From: Paenibacillus planticolens
GTDB taxonomy: Bacteria; Bacillota; Bacilli; Paenibacillales; NBRC-103111
NCBI RefSeq assembly: GCF_013141725.1
Contig: NZ_WHNZ01000078.1
Span: 124,001-188,000, forward strand
Direction: 5' to 3'
Length of the DNA: 64,000 nt
Positions within the stretch are counted from its first letter, which is position 1. Every line of letters begins with the position of its first letter. This document shows, piece after piece, positions 19,425 through 28,644 of the stretch. Both the position numbers and the translations under genes were made by a program. The notes under the pieces are model-generated. The model had not been told where the DNA came from and did no database searches. It was given only the letters and a program-made list of their open reading frames with translations.

Positions 19425-19615
19425 TCGCTGACGGACAGAGAGGCCCTTATTCGATGGAAAAGAACCTCTTCGAACATGTAACGGACACCTGCGCTTTTAC
19501 TTGTTCACATGGGGACGAATTACGCCGCAAAATCGGCAAATAGAGTCTCGGGTGTCCGTTAGCAGTGAGGCACGACGCTTTTGGTGAAGATAACGGCTGC
19601 TGTGTCCGAAGCGTG
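19425..19615. repeat. Intergenic motif cluster B, copy 1 (TAACGGACACC...GCGTTATT type)
   Basis: Forward copies at about 19430-19453 (degenerate) and 19479-19500; reverse copies at 19547-19563 (CTCGGGTGTCCGTTAGC) and 19589-19611 (GATAACGGCTGCTGTGTCCG). The same family recurs at 51.80-51.99 kb. A possible 66-codon frame across this gap has no ribosome site and unusual composition, so I treat the gap (19170-19826) as non-coding. Confidence 0.65.
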
Positions 19616-19826
19616 ATGAGGCCTCGCATTCTTCACCTTCCACCCACGGGCTGAGGAACTAGCCTCGGGCAGTAGTACTAGACAAAGTTAGTACTATCAG
19701 AATCACGGCAAATGCATACAATGGGATTATGACCAGGTATTAAGAGAAGCCCAATAACAGCATGGATGCTGCCGTAATCTGCAAGGTTGTCCAGCCTTGC
19801 CATGCGAACGCTTAGGAGGAATCATC

Positions 19827-21983
19827 ATGATCAAATGGTTGTTTATAACGCTGTTAAAGCTGCTGCTGCCACTGCTGCGCCCTGCTTTATTGGGAGTCTT
19901 TCGTGTAAAAGCAAAGGGGATAGAACGGTTAAATTTCAAAGAGAAAACGGTGCTCATTCCTAACCATGTGTCTCTGCTGGATGCCGTTGTGCTGGCGTTG
20001 ATTCTGCCTAAGGAAGTGGCTTTTGTAGTGAATACCCAAATGGCCAAACGTTTTGCTTGGCCGCTCCATTTTCGGATGCATATTCCGGTAGATCCTTTGA
20101 ATCCTTACTCGGTACGGAAAATGCTCAAAACGGTGCAGAGCGGTACGCCGCTCGTCATTTTCCCGGAGGGACGCATCACTACCACGGGCAGCATGATGAA
20201 GGTCTACGGCGGCATCGGTTATATTGCTTCAAGATCTCAGGCACATATGGTGCCGATCGCCATTAGTGGGCTGGAGCATTCCAAGTTCTCCTATCTTCGC
20301 GGCAAAATGAAGCAGATTTGGTTTCCGGCGGTCACCATTACGATAGGGGAAGCTTTTCAAGTGCCGGTGGATGATCGTCTCACTCGAAGAGTTCAAAAGG
20401 AGCGGGCAACGGATCTGATCGGCAGCCGCATGCAAAGTCATATCGTGGACAGCCGAATGAAGCCGGAGCTTAATTTATTTAATGAACTACTCATCGCTGC
20501 CAAGCAGCATGGCGTCTCGAGAATCATTTGCGAAGACGTATTATCGGATACGGCTCTAAGTTACCGCAAGCTGCTGTTGACCACTTATACGATGGCGGGG
20601 CGCTTGAAGGAGCAGCTCGGTAATCAAGAGCGCGCAGCAGTCCTGCTGCCGAATGCGGCGGCACATGTCGTCACTTTGTTTTCATTATTCCGATTAGGCG
20701 TTACGCCGGCGATCTTGAACTATACTTCAGGGAAGCAGGCCATGCTGGACGCATGCGAAACAGCTTCTGCGAAGGTGATCGTGACGTCTCGAGCTTTTAT
20801 CGAGAAGGCGGGGCTTGCCGATTTTATCCAAAGTGCCAGCGGAGCTTACACCGTTATTTATCTTGAAGAGGTTAAAATGAGCATTTCATATAAACATAAA
20901 TGGTCAGGAATCGTTGACTATGTGACGAAGGCGAAGGGGCCGGTCGGCGAAGAGAAGAATGAGGTCGTGCTGTTCACGTCAGGCAGTGAGAGCAAACCGA
21001 AAGGGGTCGTGCTGACCCATCGTAATATTTTTGCCAATATTCAGCAGGCCAAGGCTGTGGTTGCTTTCAATGCCTCCGATATTCTGCTTGGGGCGATGCC
21101 GATGTTTCATTCCTTTGGATTAACGGCAGGGACGATGCTTCCGGTTCTTTCCGGCATGAAGATGGTGATGTATCCGAACCCGCTGCACTATAAAGTGATT
21201 CCGGAGATCGTGTATGACCGGAACATTACGATTTTGTTCGGGACATCGACGTTCCTGTCGGCCTATGCGAGAACCGCTCATGCTTATGATTTTGCCTGTT
21301 CGTTGAAATATGTCGTGGCTGGCGCCGAGAAGCTGAAAGAGGAAGTTCGTCAAATCTGGGCGGATAAATTCGGCATCCGGATTCTGGAGGGGTACGGAAC
21401 GACCGAGACGGCGCCTGTGATTTCGCTTAATACCCCCATGCATGTGAAGAAGGGAACGGTTGGCCGGGTGCTGCCTGGTATCCAGGTTCGTATCGAAAAG
21501 GTGGATGGCATCGAGCTTGGCGGCAATTTGCTTGTGAAAGGCCCTAATGTCATGAAAGGTTATTTGATTCATGGGCAGGGCTTTGTCCCTGTTCCGGAAT
21601 GGTACAGCTGCGGGGATATTGTTCAGATCGATGAAGAAGGATACGTGTTAATTCAGGGCCGGATGCAGTCCTTTGCCAAGATCGGCGGGGAAAAGGTGTC
21701 GCTGCCGATGGTCGAAGAGCTGGTGTCAGCCTGCTTGGCGCCACAAACAATGTGTGCAGCCATTTCTGTTCCGGATGCGCGAAAGGGAGAACGGATTGTG
21801 GTCTATCACAACAGCCCAATGGAGCAGCTTCAGTCTCTTAGAGAAGCCATGAAACAGAAAGGCAACCCAGCCATTTATATACCTGCAGAGCTGCGTTATG
21901 TGGAGAAATTGCCGCTTCTGGGCAGCGGAAAAATTGATTATGCGACAATCAAACGCGGTGCGCTCGAAAATCATGCATCATAA
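19827..21983 (+). CDS. aas: Aas-like acyltransferase/acyl-ACP synthetase fusion
   Basis: A 718-residue two-domain protein. Residues 1-200 form a PlsC-type acyltransferase with NHVSLLD (His47, Asp52) and FPEGRIT. Residues 230-718 form an AMP-dependent acyl ligase with the P-loop-like VLFTSGSESKPKGV (about 375-388), EGYGTTETAP and a C-terminal lysine segment LGSGKID. E. coli Aas re-acylates lysophosphatidylethanolamine in this way. The next gene is an LplT-like transporter, the natural partner. Start at 19827 has AGGAGGA seven bases upstream. Domain order and the LplT neighbour make the call strong; the lysolipid used is not known. Confidence 0.88.
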   Translation: MIKWLFITLLKLLLPLLRPALLGVFRVKAKGIERLNFKEKTVLIPNHVSLLDAVVLALILPKEVAFVVNTQMAKRFAWPLHFRMHIPVDPLNPYSVRKMLKTVQSGTPLVIFPEGRITTTGSMMKVYGGIGYIASRSQAHMVPIAISGLEHSKFSYLRGKMKQIWFPAVTITIGEAFQVPVDDRLTRRVQKERATDLIGSRMQSHIVDSRMKPELNLFNELLIAAKQHGVSRIICEDVLSDTALSYRKLLLTTYTMAGRLKEQLGNQERAAVLLPNAAAHVVTLFSLFRLGVTPAILNYTSGKQAMLDACETASAKVIVTSRAFIEKAGLADFIQSASGAYTVIYLEEVKMSISYKHKWSGIVDYVTKAKGPVGEEKNEVVLFTSGSESKPKGVVLTHRNIFANIQQAKAVVAFNASDILLGAMPMFHSFGLTAGTMLPVLSGMKMVMYPNPLHYKVIPEIVYDRNITILFGTSTFLSAYARTAHAYDFACSLKYVVAGAEKLKEEVRQIWADKFGIRILEGYGTTETAPVISLNTPMHVKKGTVGRVLPGIQVRIEKVDGIELGGNLLVKGPNVMKGYLIHGQGFVPVPEWYSCGDIVQIDEEGYVLIQGRMQSFAKIGGEKVSLPMVEELVSACLAPQTMCAAISVPDARKGERIVVYHNSPMEQLQSLREAMKQKGNPAIYIPAELRYVEKLPLLGSGKIDYATIKRGALENHAS

Positions 21984-21997
21984 AGGAGAGAAACGTT

Positions 21998-23167
21998 ATG
22001 AAAATGAAACCGCTTCAGACACTGTACTTGACGCAATTTCTTTCCGCTTTTGCTGACAACATGATACTCTTCATTACGTTGGCGATTATTAAACAAAACG
22101 CTTTGCCCGACTATTACATCGGTGTTGTGCAGGCTTCTTTTCTCGTCGCGTTCGTCCTGCTCGCGCCATTCGTAGGCGCTTTTGCTGATAAAAATTCCAA
22201 ATCCCGCGTACTTCTCGTCGGAAATGCGATCAAAAGCATCGGCATTCTCGCGATGTTCCTTCACGTCGACCCCGCTGTCAGCTATGGTATTGTCGGCATA
22301 GGGGCCGCGGTCTACTCGCCTGCCAAATATGGCATTCTGCCAGCGCTTACACATTCCGACCATGAGCTGTTGAAAGCAAACGCGCGTATGGAAGGCTACA
22401 CGATAATGGCGATTCTGCTTGGTTCTGTCTGTGGCGGGATTTTGGCTAAAATATCGCTTTCCGGCTCCATGATCGCCTGTCTCGCACTGTACTTGATTTC
22501 TTTGCAAATGACGATGCAAATGCCAAAGCTGGAAGGAAATCCGTCTATCCGCTATAGCCGGGCAGCGAGAGCGTTCATGTCCGATTTGAAGTTTTTGTTA
22601 AAAGACCGCGAAACCCGTTTCTCTCTCGTTGGCACAGGCTCATTCTGGATGACTTCCTCTGTCGTTCGTTTGGCGATCATTGCTTGGGTCCCGGCTCATC
22701 TTGGCATACATTCCGTCGATCAAATTTCTATGCTAGTCGCTGTAACCGGCGTAGGGATCATGATTGGGGCGCTGATGACGCCAAAACTTGTTCCCGCGAA
22801 ACGTTATTATAATTCTTTTATATTTGGAATTCTCATGATCTTCAGCATTTTGTTGTTCCCGCTCATTACCAATTTGTACGCAACGATAGGACTGCTCCTC
22901 CTGGTAGGATTCAGCGGCGGCGTGTTTATCGTACCTATGAATACCGTTCTGCAAGACCGGGGTCAAGGAATCGTAGGCGCTGGGAAAACAATTGCCGTCC
23001 AAAATTTTCTGGAAAATGCCATGATGCTTGCCGGTGTTGGCATCTATACGCAAATATCCAAAGACGGATTATCTCCCGACCTGTCAATCACTGGAATTGC
23101 ATGTATTTTAGCCGTATTCGTCGTGTATCTGATGGTACAACGTCAACGTTTGAAATTGTCCGTTTAA
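21998..23167 (+). CDS. lplT: LplT-like lysophospholipid transporter (MFS)
   Basis: A 389-residue major facilitator with about twelve hydrophobic segments. The N-terminus (LYLTQFLSAFADNMILFI) and the VYSPAKYGILPALT stretch after the fourth helix are typical of LplT, which flips lysophospholipids inward for Aas. It lies 14 bases after the aas-like gene behind AAAGGAGAG, so the pair is an operon as in E. coli (there in the order lplT-aas). Its last four bases overlap the end of the convergent lipid-kinase gene. Confidence 0.85.
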   Translation: MKMKPLQTLYLTQFLSAFADNMILFITLAIIKQNALPDYYIGVVQASFLVAFVLLAPFVGAFADKNSKSRVLLVGNAIKSIGILAMFLHVDPAVSYGIVGIGAAVYSPAKYGILPALTHSDHELLKANARMEGYTIMAILLGSVCGGILAKISLSGSMIACLALYLISLQMTMQMPKLEGNPSIRYSRAARAFMSDLKFLLKDRETRFSLVGTGSFWMTSSVVRLAIIAWVPAHLGIHSVDQISMLVAVTGVGIMIGALMTPKLVPAKRYYNSFIFGILMIFSILLFPLITNLYATIGLLLLVGFSGGVFIVPMNTVLQDRGQGIVGAGKTIAVQNFLENAMMLAGVGIYTQISKDGLSPDLSITGIACILAVFVVYLMVQRQRLKLSV

Positions 23168-24081
23168 CAAATTACGGTTATTGCCGCGGGCGCTAGCTCA
23201 ATGTGCAGTGGGGTTGCTCCCGCAAATTCGCCATCCGCATGAATAAGCAGAGGTATTTCCGTGCGCAGAGAAACCGATGTGCCTTTATAAAAAGTAACGG
23301 CGGGATGCCGGGTATGTTTGCCTTGATAGACGGTGAAAAGGATAGGAAGCAGCCGGAAGCGCCCTTTGCTTTGAATCACGACAATATCGAGGATGCCGTC
23401 GTAAGGCGAGGCGGAAGGGCATATTTGGATGGCGCCTCCGTAGAAAGGAATGTTGGCGACGGCAGCCAGCCACATATGCGGCAGCTCATGAACCTTCCCA
23501 TCCACCTCTAACCAAGCGGTGCAGGGCTTGTATGTTGCGAACACACGGAGAATCGTCAGAAAGTAGGACAGTTTGCCGAGTCCCAGGCGATTCAGAAACT
23601 TTTTGTAAGTGGACTCGTTCGTGAGTTTGGCTACCATGCCATCGAAGCCGGCGCCGATACTGTTAACGGCGATCCCACCGTTCGTTGTGCGCAGGATGTC
23701 GATTTGTACGCTGTTCGTCCCTTTTAAAGCGATATTCAGCGCTTGGAGCGGGTCTTTGGGAATGCCGTAGGCTTTCGCAAAATCGTTGCCAGTCCCTGCA
23801 GGAATGACAGCAAGTCTGCTGTGTATTCCTGCTTTTTGCATGTGTGCCAGCCCCTGAGCTGCTTCATGTATCGTCCCATCCCCGCCGATGACGATCAGTT
23901 TGTCAACCCGGTGTTCTTGTATGATTGCAATGGCGAGCTCTGCGGCTTCGCCGGCTTTTGTCGTTGCTTTGAACACATGGGGGATCTGATTTTGCTTTAG
24001 ATACGCCTCAATTTCCTTCCAGATGTTAGCTCCTCTTCCATCACCAGAAAGCGGATTTATAATAAAACCTATCGATTGCAT
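23164..24081 (-). CDS. Diacylglycerol kinase-like lipid kinase (DagK/YegS/BmrU family)
   Basis: A 305-residue soluble lipid kinase. The nucleotide-binding GGDGTIHEAAQG motif is at residues 66-77, with the family's NPLSG near the N-terminus, PAGTGNDFA at about 100 and the C-terminal DGE..HADGEF strand. In Gram-positive bacteria DgkB recycles diacylglycerol from lipoteichoic acid synthesis to phosphatidic acid; the family also contains sphingosine- and undecaprenol-type kinases, so the substrate is inferred. It is convergent with, and overlaps, the lplT-like gene. Confidence 0.85.
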   Translation of the reverse strand: MQSIGFIINPLSGDGRGANIWKEIEAYLKQNQIPHVFKATTKAGEAAELAIAIIQEHRVDKLIVIGGDGTIHEAAQGLAHMQKAGIHSRLAVIPAGTGNDFAKAYGIPKDPLQALNIALKGTNSVQIDILRTTNGGIAVNSIGAGFDGMVAKLTNESTYKKFLNRLGLGKLSYFLTILRVFATYKPCTAWLEVDGKVHELPHMWLAAVANIPFYGGAIQICPSASPYDGILDIVVIQSKGRFRLLPILFTVYQGKHTRHPAVTFYKGTSVSLRTEIPLLIHADGEFAGATPLHIELAPAAITVIC

Positions 24082-24283
24082 AGTAAAATATCCCCGATCC
24101 AGACCTAAAAAGGCAGTTGTTTACTAGGAAAAAAGTTCGATGTTACATGCGGTTTTTGGCGAATTATGTCTTTACAGAACGTTCACTTGTTTGTAAAATA
24201 AACCATAGGTAAATTAATTATTTCCATGTGAGGTAATCTAACGTTTGTTTAGAGGATCTGCCATTCGGGAGGAGCACGGGACA

Positions 24284-26056
24284 TTGAAATTCAACACGAT
24301 TTTGAATAGCAACATTTTAAAGAACACTAGAAATTTGAAAGCTAATCTGTCCGTCCTTCGAAACCTTAAACTTCGCTACAAACTACTCTTTATGAACTCC
24401 ATTGCCATTTTATTTCTTCTGATTGTAGGTATTACGGGTTACTACTTCATGGATAAGATGTCTGGCAATACGACTAGAATGTACGAGGAAAGTCTGCTAT
24501 CTGTCAAATGGATTAATCAACTTAAATCGAATCTCAACGAGACCCAATCTAATATGCTGGAGATGATGCTTTCCGTTGATGTGAAGTACAAGGGCAAGCT
24601 CAAGGCTAAGCTGGATGAGAATAGCGCCACCAATCAGGAACTTGTCGCGAAGCTGGGAGGCGTCCGGTTAACGGATGAGGAAAAGGCTGCATTCCAAAGC
24701 TATGAAGAGTTGAATAAGAAGTACCGCGAGATCGTCACGACGACGATTGAACACGCTACGAAAAATAATCAAGTTGCCTATCAAGTGTACAACAATGAGG
24801 TATCGCCGCATAGTGCCAAAACCATAGAAGCACTCAATAAATTGGTGAAATTAAAAGAGTCCGCGGCAGAGAGTTTTCAGCTTACAAGCAGCAGGGACTC
24901 TGCGACCTCGCACTGGGTGATCGTCACGACGATCATCGTTGCCATAATCATTATGACGGCCAATGCGTTGGCATTGAACATGATTATTACGACTCCGATT
25001 CGGAAATTGCAGGAGCACATGGAGAAAGCGGCTGACGGTGATCTTTCCGTGAAAGGGGACTATCCTTATCACGATGAGGTCGGCAAATTAACCGGCTCTT
25101 TCAATAGCATGACGGAAAGCTTGCGCAGTTTGGTGGCTCAAATCGCGGATAATGCGCTGACACTTTCGGCAAGCTCCGAAGAGCTTTTGGCCAGCTCGGA
25201 GCAAAGCTCCCTTGCGGCCAAACAGGTTGCGACATCCAGTCAGCAGCTTTCCGAAGATTTTGAGAAGCAGTTTGCAGGCGTGAATCAAGCGAACGAGGCT
25301 GTGCAGCAAATGCTTACAAGCACGAAGCTGATTGATGAATCCGCCCATGAAGTGGCTCATCTCGTCGGACAAGCCACGGCTGCTGCGCAGAACGGCAAAC
25401 GTTCCGTCGTATCGATCGCAGGTCAGATGAACGAGATTTCCGATGCAGTGCTGGAAGTGAATAGTGTCATTGAAGCTTTAGGGAAAAATGCTCATAAAAT
25501 TGGCGAGATTGTCAATGTTATCAATGATATTTCCACGCAAACCAATCTGCTGTCCTTGAATGCAGCGATTGAAGCTGCGCGAGCCGGAGAAGCGGGCCGC
25601 GGATTCGCGGTCGTCGCCGGAGAGGTGCGCAAGCTCGCGGAGCAGTCCGCTTCGTCAGCGCGTAACATTACGAATCTGGTCTCCACGATTCAGAGACAGA
25701 TCAACCACGCGGTAAGCTCCATGCAAGATGGAGCGGGCAAAGTGCAAGCCGGATTAACGATATCCGGCGAAGCGCAAGAATCGTTCATCCACATCGAAAC
25801 ATCCGTTGACAAAGTCAACGCGAAGGTAGAGAGTGTGAACCAGAACATTCATCAGCTTGTGGATGCTAATGAACGCATCGAACAGGTGATGAGCATTGTC
25901 AGCTCCGTTTCGGAAACAGGCATTTCCGTCAGTCAGGAGACATCCGCTGCAAGCCAGCAGCAAATGTCAACGACCGAGGAAATCGAGAACTCTGCCAAGT
26001 CATTGGCAGGACTTGCAGAGGAGCTGCAAATTTCGCTGCAGAAATTTACTGTGTAG
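24284..26056 (+). CDS. Methyl-accepting chemotaxis protein with four-helix-bundle sensor
   Basis: A 590-residue chemoreceptor. Basic N-terminus, first membrane helix at about residues 35-57 ([20 protein letters not shown]), a helical extracellular domain of the 4HB type to about residue 205, second membrane helix at about 210-232, HAMP to about 285, then the signalling coiled coil with tip [20 protein letters not shown] near residue 420 and a glutamine/glutamate-rich methylation region. The start is TTG at 24284 with GGGAGGAG nine bases upstream; an upstream TTG at 24245 lacks a ribosome site. It is a single gene closed by a terminator. Confidence 0.93.
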   Translation: MKFNTILNSNILKNTRNLKANLSVLRNLKLRYKLLFMNSIAILFLLIVGITGYYFMDKMSGNTTRMYEESLLSVKWINQLKSNLNETQSNMLEMMLSVDVKYKGKLKAKLDENSATNQELVAKLGGVRLTDEEKAAFQSYEELNKKYREIVTTTIEHATKNNQVAYQVYNNEVSPHSAKTIEALNKLVKLKESAAESFQLTSSRDSATSHWVIVTTIIVAIIIMTANALALNMIITTPIRKLQEHMEKAADGDLSVKGDYPYHDEVGKLTGSFNSMTESLRSLVAQIADNALTLSASSEELLASSEQSSLAAKQVATSSQQLSEDFEKQFAGVNQANEAVQQMLTSTKLIDESAHEVAHLVGQATAAAQNGKRSVVSIAGQMNEISDAVLEVNSVIEALGKNAHKIGEIVNVINDISTQTNLLSLNAAIEAARAGEAGRGFAVVAGEVRKLAEQSASSARNITNLVSTIQRQINHAVSSMQDGAGKVQAGLTISGEAQESFIHIETSVDKVNAKVESVNQNIHQLVDANERIEQVMSIVSSVSETGISVSQETSAASQQQMSTTEEIENSAKSLAGLAEELQISLQKFTV

Positions 26057-26060
26057 AGTG

Positions 26061-26088
26061 GACCGCGGGCTGAGGCTCGCGGTTTTTT
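26061..26088 (+). terminator. Terminator after second chemoreceptor
   Basis: Stem ACCGCGGGC-TGAG-GCTCGCGGT then six T. Confidence 0.88.
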
Positions 26089-26140
26089 GATGTGCGCGTG
26101 CCCAAGGGCAGGCTATGGGTCCGTTAAAGTAGGTGAATCC

Positions 26141-26169
26141 TTGACAACTTCACAATCTTCATGTATATT
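26141..26169 (+). promoter_or_regulatory. Near-consensus sigma-A promoter of the orphan transcript
   Basis: A perfect TTGACA (26141-26146), exactly 17 bases, then TATATT (26164-26169). It is 110 bases past the previous terminator, so it starts a new unit. Confidence 0.8.
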
Positions 26170-26175
26170 AGATAG

Positions 26176-26564
26176 ATTGATTGAAATGAACCATATAAAC
26201 ACTTTAGACCAAACCTCATTTACCCCCATACGGACGATTAGCGAGTAGAAAGTAACCCCCTCTCCTTGTTTGTTATTTCTCCCAATGATGCAGTAAAATC
26301 AGCTCATTTTATGGTAAACCCGAGGCAGTGTCATCGTGTTTCGGCAGCAGGTGTTTGTTAAGCAATTCGTACTGGCGCGGTCATTGGAGCCGCAAGGATG
26401 GAAGAGAGGTAGGGCTTTCATTGTTTTGATTCCAACACATGAAATATGCTTTTTCATAGAGATCAATATATAGCAAGAGAAGCGCCGCGCATGTACAACT
26501 GGCCTTCATCTACTGCTGGAAATAAATCGTTCTCGTCCTGATCACAGGGCGGGGGCGATTTTTT
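26176..26564 (+). ncRNA. Candidate non-coding RNA or long 5' leader, unknown family
   Basis: About 390 bases run from a near-consensus promoter to a strong rho-independent terminator (stem at 26524-26558, then six T). No ORF above 16 codons with a ribosome site is visible. Internal stems are suggested, such as GCGG / CCGC around 26378-26398. I compared it by eye with tmRNA, RNase P RNA, SRP RNA, T-box, cobalamin, lysine, M-box and glmS patterns and saw none. The terminator ends 110 bases before the isomerase gene, so it might be an attenuating leader of that gene rather than an independent RNA. Confidence 0.5.
26524..26564 (+). terminator. Strong terminator closing the orphan transcript
   Basis: A stem of about 17 base pairs including G-U pairs (AAATCGTTCTCGTCCTG against CAGGGCGGGGGCGATTT), loop ATCA, then a T-run. 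Confidence 0.85.
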
Positions 26565-26674
26565 ATTGTCCGTACGATTATACATGAATAAATACGGGTA
26601 TCCATGGTTCACTGGATCTATTTTCGATAAACTTTGTATGCAAGTCTTATGGAATGAGAGAAGGAGAAATGGTC

Positions 26675-27469
26675 ATGCAGATGAAGTTATTTAAGTCATT
26701 GTGGGGGATGGAAGAGTACTCCTACCGGGAAGCAATCGCCAAAATAGCGGATGCCGGATTTTCAGGTGTAGAAGCGTCCGTTCCACGGGAGGAGCATCGG
26801 AAGGAGTTTGCACAGCTGCTGCAAGAGTACAATCTAGCGTATATTGCGCTTATTTCTACCTCCGAGAATCACGAGGACTCATTCACGGCTAATCTCCATG
26901 CGGCGGCCTCACTAGACCCGATATTGGTTATTTCCCACAGTGCCCGGGATTGTATGAGCGAGGAGCGTCAGCTGCAATTTTTCGCACATGCCATCGAAGA
27001 AGAGAAGCAGTATGGCATTCCAGTAGGCCATGAAACTCACCGGCACCGGGCTATGTTTACCCCATGGACAACGGCCAGACTGCTCCAAGCTATTCCTGAT
27101 TTGAAAATAACGGCTGATTTCAGCCACTGGTGCTGCGTCTGTGAATCGCTCCTTGAGGATCAACAGGAGAATTTGCAGATCGCCTTCGAGCGAACGATTC
27201 ATATCCATGCGCGGGTAGGCTATGCACAAGGTCCGCAAGTTCCTCATCCGGGCGCTCCTGAGTATAAGCGGGAACTGGAGACGCATGAGATGTGGTGGGA
27301 ACATATTTGGAAAGCCCGAATGAACAGAGGATTCGCCTTTACAACAATAACGCCGGAATTCGGACCTCCGGGTTATATGCCTACGATCCCATTTTCGAAC
27401 GAACCCGTGTCCGATCTGTGGGAAGTATGCCTAAGCATGGCCGAGAGGCTTCGGAGCAAGTTTGCTTGA
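26675..27469 (+). CDS. Sugar phosphate isomerase/epimerase family protein (AP endonuclease 2 fold)
   Basis: A 264-residue TIM-barrel protein of the xylose isomerase-like family. The pattern of metal ligands is seen: an early EASVPREEHR, the GHETHRHR segment at about residue 120, TADFSHW at about 150 and HIHARVGY at about 183. The family covers inosose dehydratases, tagatose epimerases and hydroxypyruvate isomerases, and the substrate cannot be named. There are in-frame ATGs at 26654 and 26669; I chose 26675 because AAGGAG lies eight bases upstream. It is a single gene between the orphan transcript and its own terminator. Confidence 0.8.
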   Translation: MQMKLFKSLWGMEEYSYREAIAKIADAGFSGVEASVPREEHRKEFAQLLQEYNLAYIALISTSENHEDSFTANLHAAASLDPILVISHSARDCMSEERQLQFFAHAIEEEKQYGIPVGHETHRHRAMFTPWTTARLLQAIPDLKITADFSHWCCVCESLLEDQQENLQIAFERTIHIHARVGYAQGPQVPHPGAPEYKRELETHEMWWEHIWKARMNRGFAFTTITPEFGPPGYMPTIPFSNEPVSDLWEVCLSMAERLRSKFA

Positions 27470-27503
27470 ATGTTAAATACGGATTGTCACATACCCAAAA
27501 CCT

Positions 27504-27528
27504 TGGCTGCCGCGTGCAGCCTTTTTTG
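27504..27528 (+). terminator. Terminator after isomerase-like gene
   Basis: GGCTGC-CGCGT-GCAGCC followed by six T. Confidence 0.9.
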
Positions 27529-27656
27529 CTTTTCATACGGTTATTTTTGTTTTCTGTACAGTTATTTCTGGACGATTTCCCGCCCCATAAACTGGTGAAA
27601 CCCATAATATTCCTTTACAATGAGAGCAACAAGATCAGGTGCAAAGGATGGATGAA

Positions 27657-28055
27657 ATGGTTTGGAATATGAATTGGACGTTTCTGCTGCTGGCAATATT
27701 GTTCGAAACGGTAGGTACGACGGCAATGAAGATGTCTGCCGGATTTACGAAGATCGGTCCCGCGGTGGTGATGGGCATTTGTTATATTCTGTGCTTCACG
27801 CTGTTAACGCTGGCTTTGAAGCAGCTTGATGTCTCCTTGGCCTATGCTATTTGGTCGGGAGTAGGTACAGCGCTGATAACAATCATCGGCATTTGGTGGT
27901 TCAATGAGTCTGTGTCCACGTTGAAGGTAATTTCCATTGTCCTTATCATTTTAGGCGTAATTGGCCTGCATATAAGCAGCAGCGGAGATGAAAAGCAGTC
28001 TAACCCTGCACCGAAGCAAGATCTACAATCCGCAGCTGGATACAAAAAGGAGTGA
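27657..28055 (+). CDS. Small multidrug resistance (SMR) family transporter
   Basis: A 132-residue, four-helix proton-coupled efflux protein. The conserved glutamate of helix 1 is in LLLAILFETVGTTAMKMSAGF, the position of EmrE Glu14, and the AYAIWSGVGTA motif of helix 3 is present. A charged 25-residue cytoplasmic tail extends past the usual SMR end. Start choice is uncertain: GTG 27639, ATG 27648 and ATG 27657 are in frame; AAAGGA eight bases before 27657 favours it. SMR proteins work as dimers, here presumably a homodimer as no second SMR gene is adjacent. No guanidine riboswitch was seen upstream. Confidence 0.88.
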   Translation: MVWNMNWTFLLLAILFETVGTTAMKMSAGFTKIGPAVVMGICYILCFTLLTLALKQLDVSLAYAIWSGVGTALITIIGIWWFNESVSTLKVISIVLIILGVIGLHISSSGDEKQSNPAPKQDLQSAAGYKKE

Positions 28056-28060
28056 AACCG

Positions 28061-28501
28061 ATGAGCGAGCATCGATTTGATCTACAAGCAGAGTGGACCG
28101 GCGGTTTGGACGGCACAGGCCGCATTCGGACCGGCAGCCTGGCTGCGGCGATTTCCGTGCCAAGCCAATTGGACGGTCCCGGCATCGGTACGAACCCGGA
28201 GGAGATGCTGCTAGGCGCGGCAGCAACTTGCTATCTCATCACGCTCGGCATGCTGCTGAAGCGTCAAGGCATTGCATCTCTGGAGCTGAAATCGGAGATA
28301 TATGTAGAGAACTTTCCGGCGATGAAGGTGAACCGCATCATACACCGCCCACAAATTTTAGCAGCCGCTTCTACTCCCCCGGAGCAGCTGGATAAAATAA
28401 GCAAAGCCGCCCATCGCGCAGAACAGACATGCATGATCAGCAAAGCTCTCAAAGGCAACGTGGAAGTCACGGTGGAACCGGTCATTCAATTCCATGACTG
28501 A
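28061..28501 (+). CDS. OsmC family peroxiredoxin-like protein
   Basis: A 146-residue OsmC/Ohr-fold protein. The two conserved cysteines are in AAATCYLITLGMLL (near residue 53) and EQTCMISKAL (near residue 126), as in thiol-dependent organic hydroperoxide reductases. It starts six bases after the SMR gene, with AAGGAG overlapping that gene's end, so the two are cotranscribed. Its substrate is not evident. Confidence 0.88.
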   Translation: MSEHRFDLQAEWTGGLDGTGRIRTGSLAAAISVPSQLDGPGIGTNPEEMLLGAAATCYLITLGMLLKRQGIASLELKSEIYVENFPAMKVNRIIHRPQILAAASTPPEQLDKISKAAHRAEQTCMISKALKGNVEVTVEPVIQFHD

Positions 28502-28644
28502 CTAGAGGATCTTATCCCCGCAGCATTCAAACCTATCCCTAGGTGACCCAAAGACACGTCATTTATAATGAAATAGAAGCGGTGAAAAGGCGCCAGCATG
28601 AGGATGGTGCCTGATTCGGTTTAGAAGGGGCTTGCCATACGTCG

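Noticed and set aside
19343-19543. A 66-codon frame in the 19.2-19.8 kb gap
   Set aside because: No ribosome site; it crosses motif clusters A and B and is rich in Cys/Gly/Arg, typical of non-coding sequence.
27530-27656. Guanidine riboswitch before the SMR gene
   Set aside because: The ykkC-type conserved segments are not visible, and the leader is too short.
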